Shown here piece after piece: positions 46,300-56,225 of a DNA stretch of 64,000 bases (position 1 is the stretch's first letter; each line of letters opens with the position of its first letter). The notes beneath the pieces are model-generated. The model saw only the letters and a list, made by a program, of their open reading frames with translations, ran no database searches and had not been told where the DNA came from. This stretch comes from Neorhizobium galegae. Lineage in GTDB: Bacteria > Pseudomonadota > Alphaproteobacteria > Rhizobiales > Rhizobiaceae. Location of the stretch: NCBI RefSeq assembly GCF_017877055.1, contig NZ_JAGIPG010000001.1, positions 1,674,001 through 1,738,000 on the forward strand, given 5' to 3'. The translations under genes were made by a program, and so were the position numbers.

Positions 46300-48732
46300 T
46301 CAGCCTGCTGCCTGGCAGGAATAGAGGTCGTAGATGCGGAATTGCGGGGTCGCGTCCGTCGGTCCGGCGGGCGTGAAGCGGATGCTGCGGCTTTCGCCGG
46401 CGGCAAGATCGAAGGCGTTGTCGGAATAACGGCCGGGCGTGTCGCTCTCGACCAGCATGAAAAGGGCCAGGCCCTGGGCGGCGATCTTGAGGTCGAAGGC
46501 GCCATCGCCGGACGGAGACACGGAAAGTTCGAGACCTGCCGGTTCGAGTTCCAGCGCCTTGTAACTGCCCGGGGCATGATGCCCCTCGCCGCCCATGCCG
46601 TTCGATGCGGTGAAGTTCCAGGCGAGGATCGTTCCATCCGGAACATCCGCAGCCGGCAAGGTGAGCACGGTAACTGCGGCATCCGGCGTGCAGCGAGCTT
46701 CGAGGCTCCGAAGCGAGCTACGGTAGCCCCTGAGGGTCAGCAGCGACAGGTTGAGCGTCACCGTCACATCTTCCGCCGTGTCATTGACGACCGAGAAGCG
46801 AATTTCACGGCCGTCGTCCGACGGAATCGCAGCGACCGCCACGGGCTGGAAAAAGCGCCGTGCCATGTAATGCAGCACCTTCCAGCTGCCGCCATAATCG
46901 AGGCTCGACCAGGAGGCGACTGGCCAGGTGTCGTTGAGCTGCCAGTAAAGCGTGCCCATGTTATGGGGCTTCAGCGACCGCCAGAAATCGACCGCCGTCT
47001 TGATCGCCAATCCCTGCTGCACCTGGCTCAGATAGACGAAATTGGGAAAATCCGTCGGGAAGCGGAAATTGCGGAACATCGTCCCGGCGATGCGCTCGTT
47101 GCCGCCGGCATTCTTCTGGTGATGCTCCATGACCGGCGAGGCGATATTCATATCCCTGACGGCGGCATAGGTCTCGATGACCGGCAGCGACGTATAGGAC
47201 TGGAAGCCGAATTCCGAGCAGAAGCGCGGGCGAACGGAGCGGTAGTCTGCAAACGGTTTGTTCTCGTGCCATACGGACCAGTAATGCATGTCGCCCGAAC
47301 CGTCCGCATGCCAGGCATCGCCGTAGTCGAGATAGCCGGATGCGGGGCTGGACGGCCACCAGATGGCGTCGGGCGCGGCTTTGCTCAGCGCCTGTTCGAT
47401 CACCCGATTCAGCCGGTCGTAGGAGACCAGGTAACGGTCGCGGTTTTCGCGGGATTCCGGAAACCATGTCAGCGCACCGACCAGTTCGTTGTCACCGCAC
47501 CAGAGCATGATCGATGGGTGCGAGACGAGGCGCCGGGCCTGATAATCGACTTCGGCCGCGACGTTTTCGAGGAAGCCGGGCGTCGAGGGATAGAGATTGC
47601 AGGCGAACTGGAAGTCCTGCCAGACCATCAGGCCGAGTTCGTCGCAGAGGTCGTAGAACCAGTCAGGTTCGTAAAAACCGCCGCCCCAGACCCGGATCAT
47701 GTTCATGTTGGCATCGACGGCCGAGCGCAACAGGTCCTCGGTCTTCTCCCGGCTGGACAAGGAAAACAGCGCGTCGGCGGGGATCCAGTTGGCGCCGCGG
47801 CAGAAGATTTCGCGGCCGTTGATGCGGAAGGCGAAACGGCTGCCCGCTTCGTCCGAATCAGTCAGCAGTTCGACCGTCCTGATGCCGATCTGGCGGGTGA
47901 TGGTCTCGGCCGGATGTTCCACCGTCAGCCGGTAAAGAGCCTGTTTGCCGCTGCCGGACGGCCACCAGAATTCCGGCTCCTCGATATGAAAAACGTGGGT
48001 GACCGTGATTTCGCCGGCGCGCACGCCGCAATCGAGCCGAACCCGCTCTTCGCCGAGCGAAAAGAAGACCGGCAGGACACCCTGCCCTTCGGCGTAGAGC
48101 GTGACCGTGACGACGAGATCGACCGCGCCTGCCTCATGTCTCTGGCTGGTGACGATGTGTTCGATACGGGCGGTTTCGAGCCGCTTCAGGGCGATCTCAC
48201 CGTAGAGGCCGAGCGGCGCTAAAGCGATGTTCCAATCCCAGCCGAAATGGCATTGCGGTTTGCGCAGCATGTTGCCGTTCGGAATCGGCGAATTGGTCGT
48301 GGAATAGGGAATGTAGAATGGCTGTCGCGCCTGCCGCTCCGCGCCTTCGGCGATACTCGAGTGGAAGAGGATGCGGATCGTGTTCTCACCAGCCTTCAGC
48401 GCCTTCGACACGTCCGGGCGGTAACGGCGGAAACAGTTGTCAGCCTGAAGGACAGGAACATCGTTGACGAAGACGGTCGCGACCGTATCGAGATAGGTGA
48501 TGTCGAGATACCAGGAGCCCGCGGGCTCATCGAGCGTGAAGTGCCGCTCGATCGTCCAGTCTGCATTTGCGACCCATTGCACGGCGTTCTCGTTGCGCCC
48601 GAAATACGGGTCGGGGATGATGCCGGCCGTCTTCAGCGCAGTGTGAACGTCGCCCGGGAGCGGCATCTCCGTGCGATGCGTTCCGTCGGCAGAGGCGAGC
48701 TGCCAGGGGCCGGACAGGTCGATCGTGGTCAT
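46300..48732 (-). CDS. Glycoside hydrolase family 2 protein, beta-mannosidase-like
   Basis: An 810-residue cytoplasmic enzyme of GH2 beta-mannosidase type. The N-terminal jelly-roll with LSGPWQLASADGTHRTEM and a second beta domain precede the TIM barrel. The acid/base glutamate lies in WCGDNELVGAL and the nucleophile glutamate in CSEFGFQSY. It lacks a signal peptide, so it acts on imported oligosaccharides. Specificity for mannosides rather than galactosides is suggested by the WCGDNE motif. The start at 48732 (MTTIDLSG) is used. It follows the ABC ATPase gene after a 244-base gap that holds a RIME-like repeat. Confidence 0.9.
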   Translation of the reverse strand: MTTIDLSGPWQLASADGTHRTEMPLPGDVHTALKTAGIIPDPYFGRNENAVQWVANADWTIERHFTLDEPAGSWYLDITYLDTVATVFVNDVPVLQADNCFRRYRPDVSKALKAGENTIRILFHSSIAEGAERQARQPFYIPYSTTNSPIPNGNMLRKPQCHFGWDWNIALAPLGLYGEIALKRLETARIEHIVTSQRHEAGAVDLVVTVTLYAEGQGVLPVFFSLGEERVRLDCGVRAGEITVTHVFHIEEPEFWWPSGSGKQALYRLTVEHPAETITRQIGIRTVELLTDSDEAGSRFAFRINGREIFCRGANWIPADALFSLSSREKTEDLLRSAVDANMNMIRVWGGGFYEPDWFYDLCDELGLMVWQDFQFACNLYPSTPGFLENVAAEVDYQARRLVSHPSIMLWCGDNELVGALTWFPESRENRDRYLVSYDRLNRVIEQALSKAAPDAIWWPSSPASGYLDYGDAWHADGSGDMHYWSVWHENKPFADYRSVRPRFCSEFGFQSYTSLPVIETYAAVRDMNIASPVMEHHQKNAGGNERIAGTMFRNFRFPTDFPNFVYLSQVQQGLAIKTAVDFWRSLKPHNMGTLYWQLNDTWPVASWSSLDYGGSWKVLHYMARRFFQPVAVAAIPSDDGREIRFSVVNDTAEDVTVTLNLSLLTLRGYRSSLRSLEARCTPDAAVTVLTLPAADVPDGTILAWNFTASNGMGGEGHHAPGSYKALELEPAGLELSVSPSGDGAFDLKIAAQGLALFMLVESDTPGRYSDNAFDLAAGESRSIRFTPAGPTDATPQFRIYDLYSCQAAG

Positions 48733-48769
48733 TGCACCGGTCCGCAAAATTTACGGCGTGCCGCGCCAG

Positions 48770-48923
48770 CCCCCCTCTGTCCTGCCGGACATCTCCCCCT
48801 CAAGGGGGGAGATTGGCTGGTGGCACCAGCGCCACTTCCCTTGCAAACGTAGAGGTGGGCGAGACGTTGCCACGAGTCGATCTCCCCCCTTGAGGGGGAG
48901 ATGGCCAACAGGCCAGAGGGGGG
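48770..48923. repeat. RIME-like palindromic repeat element
   Basis: The left 45 bases (48770-48814) and right 45 bases (48879-48923) are inverted copies with few mismatches: CCCCCCTCTG at one end and CAGAGGGGGG at the other. Each arm holds its own CT/GA palindrome (ATCTCCCCCTCAAGGGGGGA and its partner). This is the layout of the Rhizobium-specific intergenic mosaic element (RIME), a non-coding repeat. The resemblance is from memory. It lies between the ABC ATPase and GH2 genes. Confidence 0.7.
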
Positions 48924-48976
48924 TAACGCCTGGCGCAAACGTAACCGTTCCCCGCAAAACCCGCTCGCGCCAACCA

Positions 48977-50089
48977 TCAGATCCGCTCTTCCGTTCCCGC
49001 GTCGAACAGCGAAGCCATGGTCATGTCGAAGGCGAGGCGCACCTTGGCGCCGACGGCATAACGCCGTGCGCCGCCGATGCGAACCGACATCACGTGGCCC
49101 GCATGTTTCAGCCAGAGCAGGTTGTCGGCGCCCATGGGCTCCTCGATATCGACCACCGCCTCGTGCACTTCGCCGCCGGCGATGTCGCCGTCCACCTTGA
49201 TATGCTCCGGACGGACGCCGAGGGTCACCTTGCGTCCAGCCTTCAGCGGCTCGGAAGCATCATAACCGGCGAGAGAGAAGCTGACCCCATTGGTCCTGAA
49301 GACGGCGCGACCGCCCTCCTCCGCCAGCTCTCCGGTGAGAAAATTCATCGCCGGCGAACCGATGAAGGCCGCCACGAAACGGTTCTTCGGCTTGTTGTAG
49401 ATCGTCACCGGGTCGTCGAGCTGCTGGATGACGCCGCTCTTCATGATGGCGATGCGGTCGGCCAGCGTCAGCGCTTCGATCTGGTCGTGGGTGACGTAGA
49501 TCATCGTGTTCTTAAGCGCCTGATGCAGCCGCTTGATCTCGACGCGCAGTTCGGAGCGCAGTTTTGCGTCGAGGTTCGACAACGGCTCGTCGAACAGGAA
49601 GACGTCGACATCACGCACCAGCGCTCGGCCGATCGCGACGCGCTGGCGCTGGCCGCCGGAGAGCTCGGAGGGCTTGCGCTTGAGAAGCGGCTCGATCTGC
49701 AGGATGCCGGAGGCGCGTGCCACGCGTCGGTCGATCTCGTCCTTCGGGATCTTGGCGACGCGCAGGCCGAAGGAGAGGTTCTTCTCGACCGTCATCTGCG
49801 GATAGAGCGCGTAGGACTGGAACACCATGCCGATGCCGCGGTCCTTGGGCTCTTCCCAGGTGACGTTCTTGTCCTTGATGAATATCTGCCCCTCGGTCGG
49901 CTCCAGGAGGCCGGCGATGCAGTTCAGCAGCGTGGATTTGCCGCAGCCGGACGAGCCAAGCAGGACCAGGAATTCGCCGTCATGGATGTCGAGGTTGAGG
50001 TTTTCGAGCACCTTCACCGAGCCGAAGGACAGCGACAGGTCGCGGATGGAAACGCTGCTCTGAGTGCGCGCGGAAACATTGTTGAGCAT
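48977..50089 (-). CDS. Sugar ABC transporter ATP-binding protein (MalK/UgpC-like)
   Basis: A 370-residue CUT1 ATPase: Walker A GSSGCGKST, signature LSGGQRQRVA, Walker B VFLFDEPLSNLD, H-loop THD, and a C-terminal TOBE/MalK-type regulatory domain (about 245-365; GVRPEHIK and EPMGADNLLWL). It couples ATP hydrolysis to sugar import with the two permeases upstream. The ATG at 50089 (MLNNVSA) is used. The much longer frame extends back over the permease gene and is not real. Five bases separate it from the upstream permease gene. Confidence 0.95.
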   Translation of the reverse strand: MLNNVSARTQSSVSIRDLSLSFGSVKVLENLNLDIHDGEFLVLLGSSGCGKSTLLNCIAGLLEPTEGQIFIKDKNVTWEEPKDRGIGMVFQSYALYPQMTVEKNLSFGLRVAKIPKDEIDRRVARASGILQIEPLLKRKPSELSGGQRQRVAIGRALVRDVDVFLFDEPLSNLDAKLRSELRVEIKRLHQALKNTMIYVTHDQIEALTLADRIAIMKSGVIQQLDDPVTIYNKPKNRFVAAFIGSPAMNFLTGELAEEGGRAVFRTNGVSFSLAGYDASEPLKAGRKVTLGVRPEHIKVDGDIAGGEVHEAVVDIEEPMGADNLLWLKHAGHVMSVRIGGARRYAVGAKVRLAFDMTMASLFDAGTEERI

Positions 50090-50094
50090 CAGGC

Positions 50095-51042
50095 TTACCC
50101 TTTGACTGCGCCGGCCGCGATGCCGCGGACGAAAAGCCGGCCGGAAACGAAATAGACGATCAGCGGAACTGCACCGGTCAACAGCGTCGCCGCCATGTTG
50201 ACGTTGTATTCCTTCACGCCCTGGACGGAGTTGACGATGTTGTTGAGCTGCACGGTCATCGGATAGGTATCCGGCCGGGTGAACACCACGCCGAACAGGA
50301 AGTCGTTCCAGATGCCGGTGGTCTGCAGGATCATCGAAACGACGAAGATCGGCAGCGACATGGGCAGCATGATCCTGAAATAGATCTGCCAGAACCCTGC
50401 ACCGTCGATGCGGGCAGCCTTGAACAGCTCCTCCGGCAGCGAGACGAAATAGTTGCGGAACAGCAGCGTCTGGATCGGCATGCCGAAGATCGAATGCACC
50501 AGGATGAGACCGTAGAGCGTGCCGTAAAGGCCCATTTCGCGCAGCACGATGACGATCGGATAGATCATCACCTGATAGGGGATGAAGGCGCCGACGATCA
50601 GGATCGTGAAGAAGATCTCGGAGCCCTTGAACCGCCAGTTGGCGAGCGCATAACCGTTGACCGAAGCGATCGCGATCGACACCATCACCGACGGCACGGT
50701 GATGCGAACCGAGTTCCAGAAGCCGCGCGAAAGGCCGTCGCAGTTCAAGCCCGTGCAGGCTTGCGCCCAGGCCTTCACCCAAGGCTCGAAGGTGATCTCC
50801 ATCGGCGGCGAAAAGATGTTGCCGAGGCGGATTTCCGGCATGCCCTTCAGCGACGTGACGACCATCACATAGAGAGGAATAAGGTAATAAATTGCTGCAA
50901 GGCCGAGCGCACCGTAGACGATGATATTGCGCGGCGAGAGCACCTTGCGGGGCCGTTTTCCCTGCGGACCGGCTTGCAGCCGGGAACCGTTGGAGCCGGA
51001 GATGGCAGGCCCAGAGATGGGCATCGTGAGCGATTTATCCAC
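50095..51042 (-). CDS. Sugar ABC transporter permease (MalG-like)
   Basis: A 315-residue membrane permease of CUT1 type with about six helices and the EAA-loop segment ELFKAARIDGAGFWQIYFRI, which contacts the ATPase. The N-terminus is polar with a helix starting at about 38 (IIVYGALGLAAIYYLIPLYV). The start is GTG at 51042, overlapping the previous permease's stop by eight bases. An internal ATG at 51024 is possible. The longer frame to 50782 in another reading is only a shadow of the ATPase. Confidence 0.93.
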   Translation of the reverse strand: MDKSLTMPISGPAISGSNGSRLQAGPQGKRPRKVLSPRNIIVYGALGLAAIYYLIPLYVMVVTSLKGMPEIRLGNIFSPPMEITFEPWVKAWAQACTGLNCDGLSRGFWNSVRITVPSVMVSIAIASVNGYALANWRFKGSEIFFTILIVGAFIPYQVMIYPIVIVLREMGLYGTLYGLILVHSIFGMPIQTLLFRNYFVSLPEELFKAARIDGAGFWQIYFRIMLPMSLPIFVVSMILQTTGIWNDFLFGVVFTRPDTYPMTVQLNNIVNSVQGVKEYNVNMAATLLTGAVPLIVYFVSGRLFVRGIAAGAVKG

Positions 51043-51937
51043 GCTTGCGTCCTCCGAATTCGAGGTAGGCCCAGGGCACGATGATGATGGCGACGGCGAG
51101 CAGCATCATGGTGGATGCCGCAAAGCCCTGGCCGAGGTTCTGGGCGAAGAACATGTAGTCGTAGACGTATTTGGCAGGCACGTCGGAGGCGATGCCGGGG
51201 CCGCCGCTCGTCTGCGCCACGACAAGGTCGTAGATCCTGACGATGCCGCTAGCGATGATGACCAGCGTGGTGACGAAGACCGGCCGCATCATCGGGATGA
51301 TGATGAAGAGATAGGTCTTCCACATCGGGATGCCGTCGACCCGCGCGGCCTTCCAGATATCCTCGTCGATGCCGCGAAGGCCGGCAAGCATCAGGCACAT
51401 GACGAGGCCCGTCCCCTGCCAGAGCGCGGCAATCAGGATGCCGTAGATGACGATATCGGAATTGTAGAGCGGATCGAAGGTGAAGGTCGTCCAGCCGAGA
51501 GAGCGCACCACCGACTGCACCCCGAATTCAGGGTTGAGGATCCATTGCCAGACAAGGCCGGTGACGATGAAGGACAGCGCGAACGGATAGAGGAAGATGG
51601 TCCGGAACGTGTTTTCGAAACGGATCTTCTGGTCCATCAGCGCGGCCAGCAGGAAACCGATCGTCAGGCTGAAGATCAGCGACAGGCATCCGTAGGTCGC
51701 GAGATTCTGGATCGAGACGAGCCAGCGCGGCGTATCCCAGAGCCGCTCATACTGTTCCAGGCCGACGAAGGACAGGCGTGGCAGGAGCTTGGAATTGGTG
51801 AAGGAATAAACGACGGTCCAGATCGTGCCGCCGAGGAAGATCACCACGGCCGTCAGCATCATCGGGATCGAGGCAATCTTCGAATTGAGATTGCGGAACA
51901 ACTGGTTGGGTCGGCCGGGCTGAGTGTGCGCCGCCAT
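51035..51937 (-). CDS. Sugar ABC transporter permease (MalF-like)
   Basis: A 300-residue membrane permease with about six helices (IPMMLTAVVIFLGGTIWTVV first) and the EAA-loop DIWKAARVDGIPMWKTYLFI. It forms a heterodimer with the MalG-like protein. The ATG at 51937 follows GAGGAGTTGACC, a strong ribosome site, which argues against the TTG at 51943. The gene overlaps the next permease by eight bases and lies about 100 bases downstream of the binding protein gene. Confidence 0.94.
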   Translation of the reverse strand: MAAHTQPGRPNQLFRNLNSKIASIPMMLTAVVIFLGGTIWTVVYSFTNSKLLPRLSFVGLEQYERLWDTPRWLVSIQNLATYGCLSLIFSLTIGFLLAALMDQKIRFENTFRTIFLYPFALSFIVTGLVWQWILNPEFGVQSVVRSLGWTTFTFDPLYNSDIVIYGILIAALWQGTGLVMCLMLAGLRGIDEDIWKAARVDGIPMWKTYLFIIIPMMRPVFVTTLVIIASGIVRIYDLVVAQTSGGPGIASDVPAKYVYDYMFFAQNLGQGFAASTMMLLAVAIIIVPWAYLEFGGRKRG

Positions 51938-52036
51938 GGTCAACTCCTCTGGATAACAAAGGCTGCTGGAAGCAAGCCACCACCGGCCCCGCCCCTCTCG
52001 GACGCGGAGCCGGCTGTTGGATCGCTGTCTGTCGGA

Positions 52037-53272
52037 TCAACCGGCCTTGGAGAAAATGGCGACGAAGCGTTTCTGCGCTTCCTCGGCCGTGATCGACGTA
52101 TTGGCGAAGAACTGCGACATCAGATCTTCCAGCTGCTTCTGCGTATCCTGCGTGATGAGCTGGTCGGTGCTGGTGACGACATTGCCCTTGGCGAGGATTT
52201 CGAGGCCCTTCTTCATGCAGTCGTTGGCGGCCGCAAGATCGACGTCGCCGCGCACCGGCAGCGAGCCCTTTTTGAGGTTGAAGGCAACCTGCGTCTTGGC
52301 ATCGAGAAGCGTCGAGGCGAGCGCTTCCTGTGCCTTCGTCTTCGCCGCGTCCTTGAGGACCGGGAAGTAGAAGGCGTCGCCGGCCGTCGAGATCACCTCG
52401 TTCACGCCGAGGCCAGGCAGGCAGGTATAGTCGACGCCGGCCTTCTTGCCGGCAAGCTGGAACTCGCCCTGCGCCCAGTCACCCATGATCTGGCCGCCGG
52501 CCTTGCCGGTGATCACCATGTTGGTGGCCTGGTTCCAATCCTGAACGTTGGTGCCCTTCGACATCTTGCGGGCATCGTCGGCTGCCTTGAAGACCTTGGC
52601 CATTTCGGGACCTGCGGCGACCTTTGCGTCCTTGTCGCCATAGACCTTCTGGTAGATGTCCTTGCCGCCGATCGCGACCGTCAGCACGGCGAACAAACCA
52701 GTCGACTGCCAGGCCTGGCCGCCGACTGCGAGCGGCACGATGCCGGCCTTTTCAAGCGCCGGAGCGGCTGCGACATATTCGTCCCAGTTCTTCGGAACTG
52801 CTACGCCCGCCTTCTTGAAGGCGTCGTTCGAAAGCCACAGCCATTGCCAGGAATGGATGTTGAGCGGAACGCAGTAGATCTTGCCCTCGAAGGTGCAGGA
52901 TTTCAGCAGGCCCGCGGGGCGGACGATCTTGTCCCAGCCCTCCTTCTTGGCGAGATCGGTGAAATCGCGCATCAGGCCCGCCTGGACCAGTTCCTCGGCC
53001 TGACGGCCATGGTTGAACTGGGTGGCCGCCATCGGATCGCCGCCGGTGATACGGCTGATCATGATCGGACGGGCGGTACCGCCGGAGCCGGCGATTGCGC
53101 CGTCGACCCATTTGTTCCCGGTTGCGTTAAAGGCCTTGGCAAGCTCCGCGACTGCCGCAGCCTCGCCTCCGGATGTCCACCAATGGGTGACTTCGAGATC
53201 TGTGGCATGAGCCGCGCCTAACGGCAGCATCACGGTTGCGGCAAGTACAGCCGCCATAGAACGAATATTCAT
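52037..53272 (-). CDS. Sugar ABC transporter substrate-binding protein
   Basis: A 411-residue periplasmic protein with a signal peptide (SMAAVLAATVMLPLGAAHA) and the family 1 extracellular solute-binding fold: LEVTHWWTSGGEAAAVAELA at the start, FEGKIYCVPLNIHSWQWLWL, and a hinge region near TAGDAFYFPVLKDA. It captures an oligosaccharide and delivers it to the two permeases. The substrate is inferred to be a plant glycan fragment because GH2 and GH43 genes follow. It is the first gene of the operon and faces the LacI regulator. Confidence 0.93.
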   Translation of the reverse strand: MNIRSMAAVLAATVMLPLGAAHATDLEVTHWWTSGGEAAAVAELAKAFNATGNKWVDGAIAGSGGTARPIMISRITGGDPMAATQFNHGRQAEELVQAGLMRDFTDLAKKEGWDKIVRPAGLLKSCTFEGKIYCVPLNIHSWQWLWLSNDAFKKAGVAVPKNWDEYVAAAPALEKAGIVPLAVGGQAWQSTGLFAVLTVAIGGKDIYQKVYGDKDAKVAAGPEMAKVFKAADDARKMSKGTNVQDWNQATNMVITGKAGGQIMGDWAQGEFQLAGKKAGVDYTCLPGLGVNEVISTAGDAFYFPVLKDAAKTKAQEALASTLLDAKTQVAFNLKKGSLPVRGDVDLAAANDCMKKGLEILAKGNVVTSTDQLITQDTQKQLEDLMSQFFANTSITAEEAQKRFVAIFSKAG

Positions 53273-53686
53273 GAGTCTCCTCCCTCACTGAAACGTTGCC
53301 GTAAAAACGTAAGGCAATCGCTGATATGACGCAACCGGTTTTGTCCGAAAAAATTCGCCAGTCGAGAAAATACAATCAAAAGATGAGTTCTGGAGAATTT
53401 TCGGGCGTATTCATTCGCCCGAAACAAAGTTCTGGTTCCAGCATTTGAGCCATTTACAGTCAATATCAGGAAGTCTGATTTTCGCATTTGCAAAACTTCA
53501 TTTCGCATCTGCGTTGTACAACTCTGAGGAACGGGAATTTTCCAATCGTCAAAATTCCTCTCGACATTTTACCTGTATCGTTTCAGTTATTAATTTCGCA
53601 TCGGAGGACAGGGAGGTGTCGCGACGTTTCCGGGCAAGCTTCGGCCCTTTATAGTGGTCACCTGACTCGGGCAGCGACGGCAAATC
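53273..53686. other. Divergent promoter region, AT-rich, no gene seen
   Basis: 414 bases between the substrate-binding gene and the divergent LacI gene. It holds a 9-bp hairpin (TTTCGGGCG / CGCCCGAAA, 53399-53424) and three copies of TTTCGCAT (53480, 53501, 53594), the first two exactly 21 bases apart. These may be regulator or RNA polymerase contacts. No coding sequence is supported. Confidence 0.5.
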
Positions 53687-54739
53687 ATGGATGACAGCGG
53701 AAGACCAAGGACGGGAGGAACGCAGACGGCGGTCCGTGAACGTCCAACCTTGAAAACGATCGCCTATATGACGGGCCTCGGTATCACCACCGTCTCGCGG
53801 GCGCTGAAGGATGCGCCGGATATCGGCGCCGACACCAAGGAACGCGTCCGGCTCGTCGCCAACCAGCTCGGTTACCAGCCGAACCGCGCAGGCGTGCGCC
53901 TCAGAACCGGCAAGACCAATGTCATCGCGCTGGTGCTCAGCATCGACGAGGAGCTGATGGGCTTTACCAGCCAGATGGTGCATGGCATTTCCGAGGTCCT
54001 GGGCGGCACGCAATATCACCTCGTGGTGACGCCGCATTCCTTCCAGAAGGACCCGATGGTGCCGGTGCGCTATATCCTCGATACCGGCTCGGCCGACGGA
54101 GTGATTATCTCACGCATCGAGCCAGACGACGCGCGGGTACGGCTGATGACGGAGCGGAACCTGCCGTTCGTCACCCACGGCCGCACCGACATGGGGATAG
54201 TCCATCCCTATCACGATTATGACAACGAGGCCTATGCCTACAAGGCCGTTCAGAAACTGGTCGAAAAAGGCCGCCGGAGGATCGCGTTCCTATCGCCGGG
54301 AAGCCGCTTCTCGTTCTACGTCCACAGCCGCATCGGCTTCGAACGCGGGCTTGCCGATTTCGGGGCAACTGAAGTGCCGATGGGCCGGGTGACCAGCGAG
54401 ACGCCGCTCGAAGAGATTCGCGCCTATGCGGAACGGATGATGCGCGCGACCGAGCCGCCGGATGGCATCATTTCGATCAGCGGATCGGCGACGATCGCCC
54501 TGGTGGCCGGCCTCGAGGCCGCGGGCAGAAAACTGGGCCACGACGTCGACATGGTATCGAAACAGTCGGCCGACTTTCTCAACTGGATCCGCCCGGAGAT
54601 CTATACGGTCAGCGAGGATATCCGCCAGGCCGGGCGCGAGCTCGCCAAGGCCCTGATGGCGCGCATCGACGGCGTCGGCCCCGAGCTGCTGCAGAGTGTC
54701 GCAAAGCCCGCCTGGTCGAAGATGGCGCCAAAGGACTGA
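53687..54739 (+). CDS. LacI family transcriptional regulator
   Basis: A 350-residue LacI/GalR repressor. A 20-residue polar extension precedes the HTH (about 20-67; [18 protein letters not shown] and NQLGYQPN hinge helix), followed by a periplasmic-binding-protein-like sugar-binding core. Its position, divergent from the sugar ABC operon, makes that operon its likely target and the imported sugar or its product the likely effector. A strong bidirectional terminator follows. The ATG at 53687 is used. Confidence 0.92.
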   Translation: MDDSGRPRTGGTQTAVRERPTLKTIAYMTGLGITTVSRALKDAPDIGADTKERVRLVANQLGYQPNRAGVRLRTGKTNVIALVLSIDEELMGFTSQMVHGISEVLGGTQYHLVVTPHSFQKDPMVPVRYILDTGSADGVIISRIEPDDARVRLMTERNLPFVTHGRTDMGIVHPYHDYDNEAYAYKAVQKLVEKGRRRIAFLSPGSRFSFYVHSRIGFERGLADFGATEVPMGRVTSETPLEEIRAYAERMMRATEPPDGIISISGSATIALVAGLEAAGRKLGHDVDMVSKQSADFLNWIRPEIYTVSEDIRQAGRELAKALMARIDGVGPELLQSVAKPAWSKMAPKD

Positions 54740-54743
54740 AACG

Positions 54744-54772
54744 AAAACGCCCGCCGGATTGGCGGGCGTTTT
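54744..54772. terminator. Bidirectional rho-independent terminator
   Basis: A 12-bp perfect inverted repeat (AAAACGCCCGCC / GGCGGGCGTTTT) with a 5-base loop, with T-runs on both strands. It ends the LacI gene and the convergent gnd gene. Confidence 0.9.
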
Positions 54773-54791
54773 GCTTTGCGTGGATCAACGA

Positions 54792-56225
54792 TCAGGCAAA
54801 TTCGCTAAGGCCGCTGCCCCACGGGCCGTGATGCTTGTCGACGCCGTCGAGGCGGTCGAAGCCATGGGCCCCGAAGAAGTCGCGCTGCGCCTGGATGAGG
54901 TTCGCCGTGCCGCGACCGCGACGATAGGCGTCGAAATAGGAGAGCGCCGAGGAAAGCGCCGGAACCGGCAGGCCGGAGAGAGCGGCGTAGGAAACGACGC
55001 GACGCAGCGGCGCGTCGGTATCCTTGACCATCTGCGCGAAAGCCGGCGTGACGATCAGGTTCGGCACATGCGGATCCTTGGTGAAGGCCGAAGTAATCTC
55101 GTCGAGGAAGGCCGAGCGGATGATGCAGCCGGCACGCCAGATCTTGGCGATCGTCGGCATCGGCAGGTTCCAGTTATATTCCGCGGACGCTGCCGACATG
55201 ACGGCGAAGCCCTGCGCATAGGCGGCGATCTTGGCGGCGAGCAGTGCGCTTTCGAGGTCGGCGATGAACGCAGCTCTGTCCTTCGGCGCTTCCGCGACCT
55301 TTGGGAGGCCGAAGATCTTTTCGGCAGCCAGGCGTTCGGTTCTCTGGGACGAGAGGACACGGCCGGCGACGGCAGCCTCGATGGCGGTCGCAGCAACGCC
55401 CATGTTCTGGGCTTCAATGACCGACCACTTGCCGGTGCCCTTCTGGCCGGCGGCATCGACGATGACATCGACCATCGGCTTGCCGGAAATCGGATCGGCG
55501 GCGGTCAGGACCGTCTGGCTGATCTCGATCAGATAGGAATTCAGGCGGCCCTCGTTCCACTTGCCGAATACGCCGCCGATTTCGGTCGCGCTCATGCCGA
55601 GGCCGTCGCGCAGGATGCCGTAGATTTCGGCGATCATCTGCATGTCGGCATATTCGATGCCGTTATGGATGGTCTTGACGAAATGGCCGGCGCCGTTTTC
55701 ACCGAGCCAGGCGACGCAGGGCTCGTCGTTGAATTTCGCCGAGATCGAGGTCAGCACCTTCTCGACGCGCTTCCAGCTGTCCTCGGTACCGCCGACCATG
55801 ATCGACGGGCCGTGGCGCGCACCTTCTTCACCGCCGGAAACGCCCATGCCGATGAAGGTCAGGCCGCTGTCCTTCAGATTGTCGAAGCGGCGCATTGTGT
55901 CGCGGAAATTCGCATTGCCGGCATCGATCATGATGTCACCGGCCGAAAGGTAGGGCTTCAGGAGCTCCATCTGCTGGTCGACCGGATCGCCGGCCTTGAT
56001 CATGATGATGATCGGCCGCGGCGGACGGATGGCGGCGACGAATTCTTCCAGCGTTTCGCACGGGATAAGCTGGCCCTGCAGCTCGCCGGCCTCGGCGTAG
56101 AACTTGCGGGTCGCTTCCGGAGACCGGTTGAAGACGGCGATCTTGTTGCCTTTTTCGGCAATGTTGAGGGAGAGGTTAGAGCCCATGACGCCGAGCCCGA
56201 TAAGGCCGATTTCTGCCTGTTCCAC
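54792..56225 (-). CDS. gnd: 6-phosphogluconate dehydrogenase, decarboxylating
   Basis: Gnd converts 6-phosphogluconate to ribulose 5-phosphate with NADP, the last oxidative pentose-phosphate step. The 477-residue protein matches the dimeric long form: the NADP Rossmann motif GLIGLGVMGSNLSLNIAEKG at the N-terminus, the substrate segment FIGMGVSGGEEGARHGPSIM, and the catalytic lysine in GAGHFVKTIHNGIEY. The start is GTG at 56225, with GGAGG seven bases upstream. It is a single gene with its own terminator, convergent with LacI. Confidence 0.95.
   Translation of the reverse strand: MEQAEIGLIGLGVMGSNLSLNIAEKGNKIAVFNRSPEATRKFYAEAGELQGQLIPCETLEEFVAAIRPPRPIIIMIKAGDPVDQQMELLKPYLSAGDIMIDAGNANFRDTMRRFDNLKDSGLTFIGMGVSGGEEGARHGPSIMVGGTEDSWKRVEKVLTSISAKFNDEPCVAWLGENGAGHFVKTIHNGIEYADMQMIAEIYGILRDGLGMSATEIGGVFGKWNEGRLNSYLIEISQTVLTAADPISGKPMVDVIVDAAGQKGTGKWSVIEAQNMGVAATAIEAAVAGRVLSSQRTERLAAEKIFGLPKVAEAPKDRAAFIADLESALLAAKIAAYAQGFAVMSAASAEYNWNLPMPTIAKIWRAGCIIRSAFLDEITSAFTKDPHVPNLIVTPAFAQMVKDTDAPLRRVVSYAALSGLPVPALSSALSYFDAYRRGRGTANLIQAQRDFFGAHGFDRLDGVDKHHGPWGSGLSEFA

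Noticed and set aside
45577..48222. An 881-codon open frame on the plus strand
   Set aside because: It is antisense to the GH2 and isomerase genes, which have clear family motifs on the minus strand.
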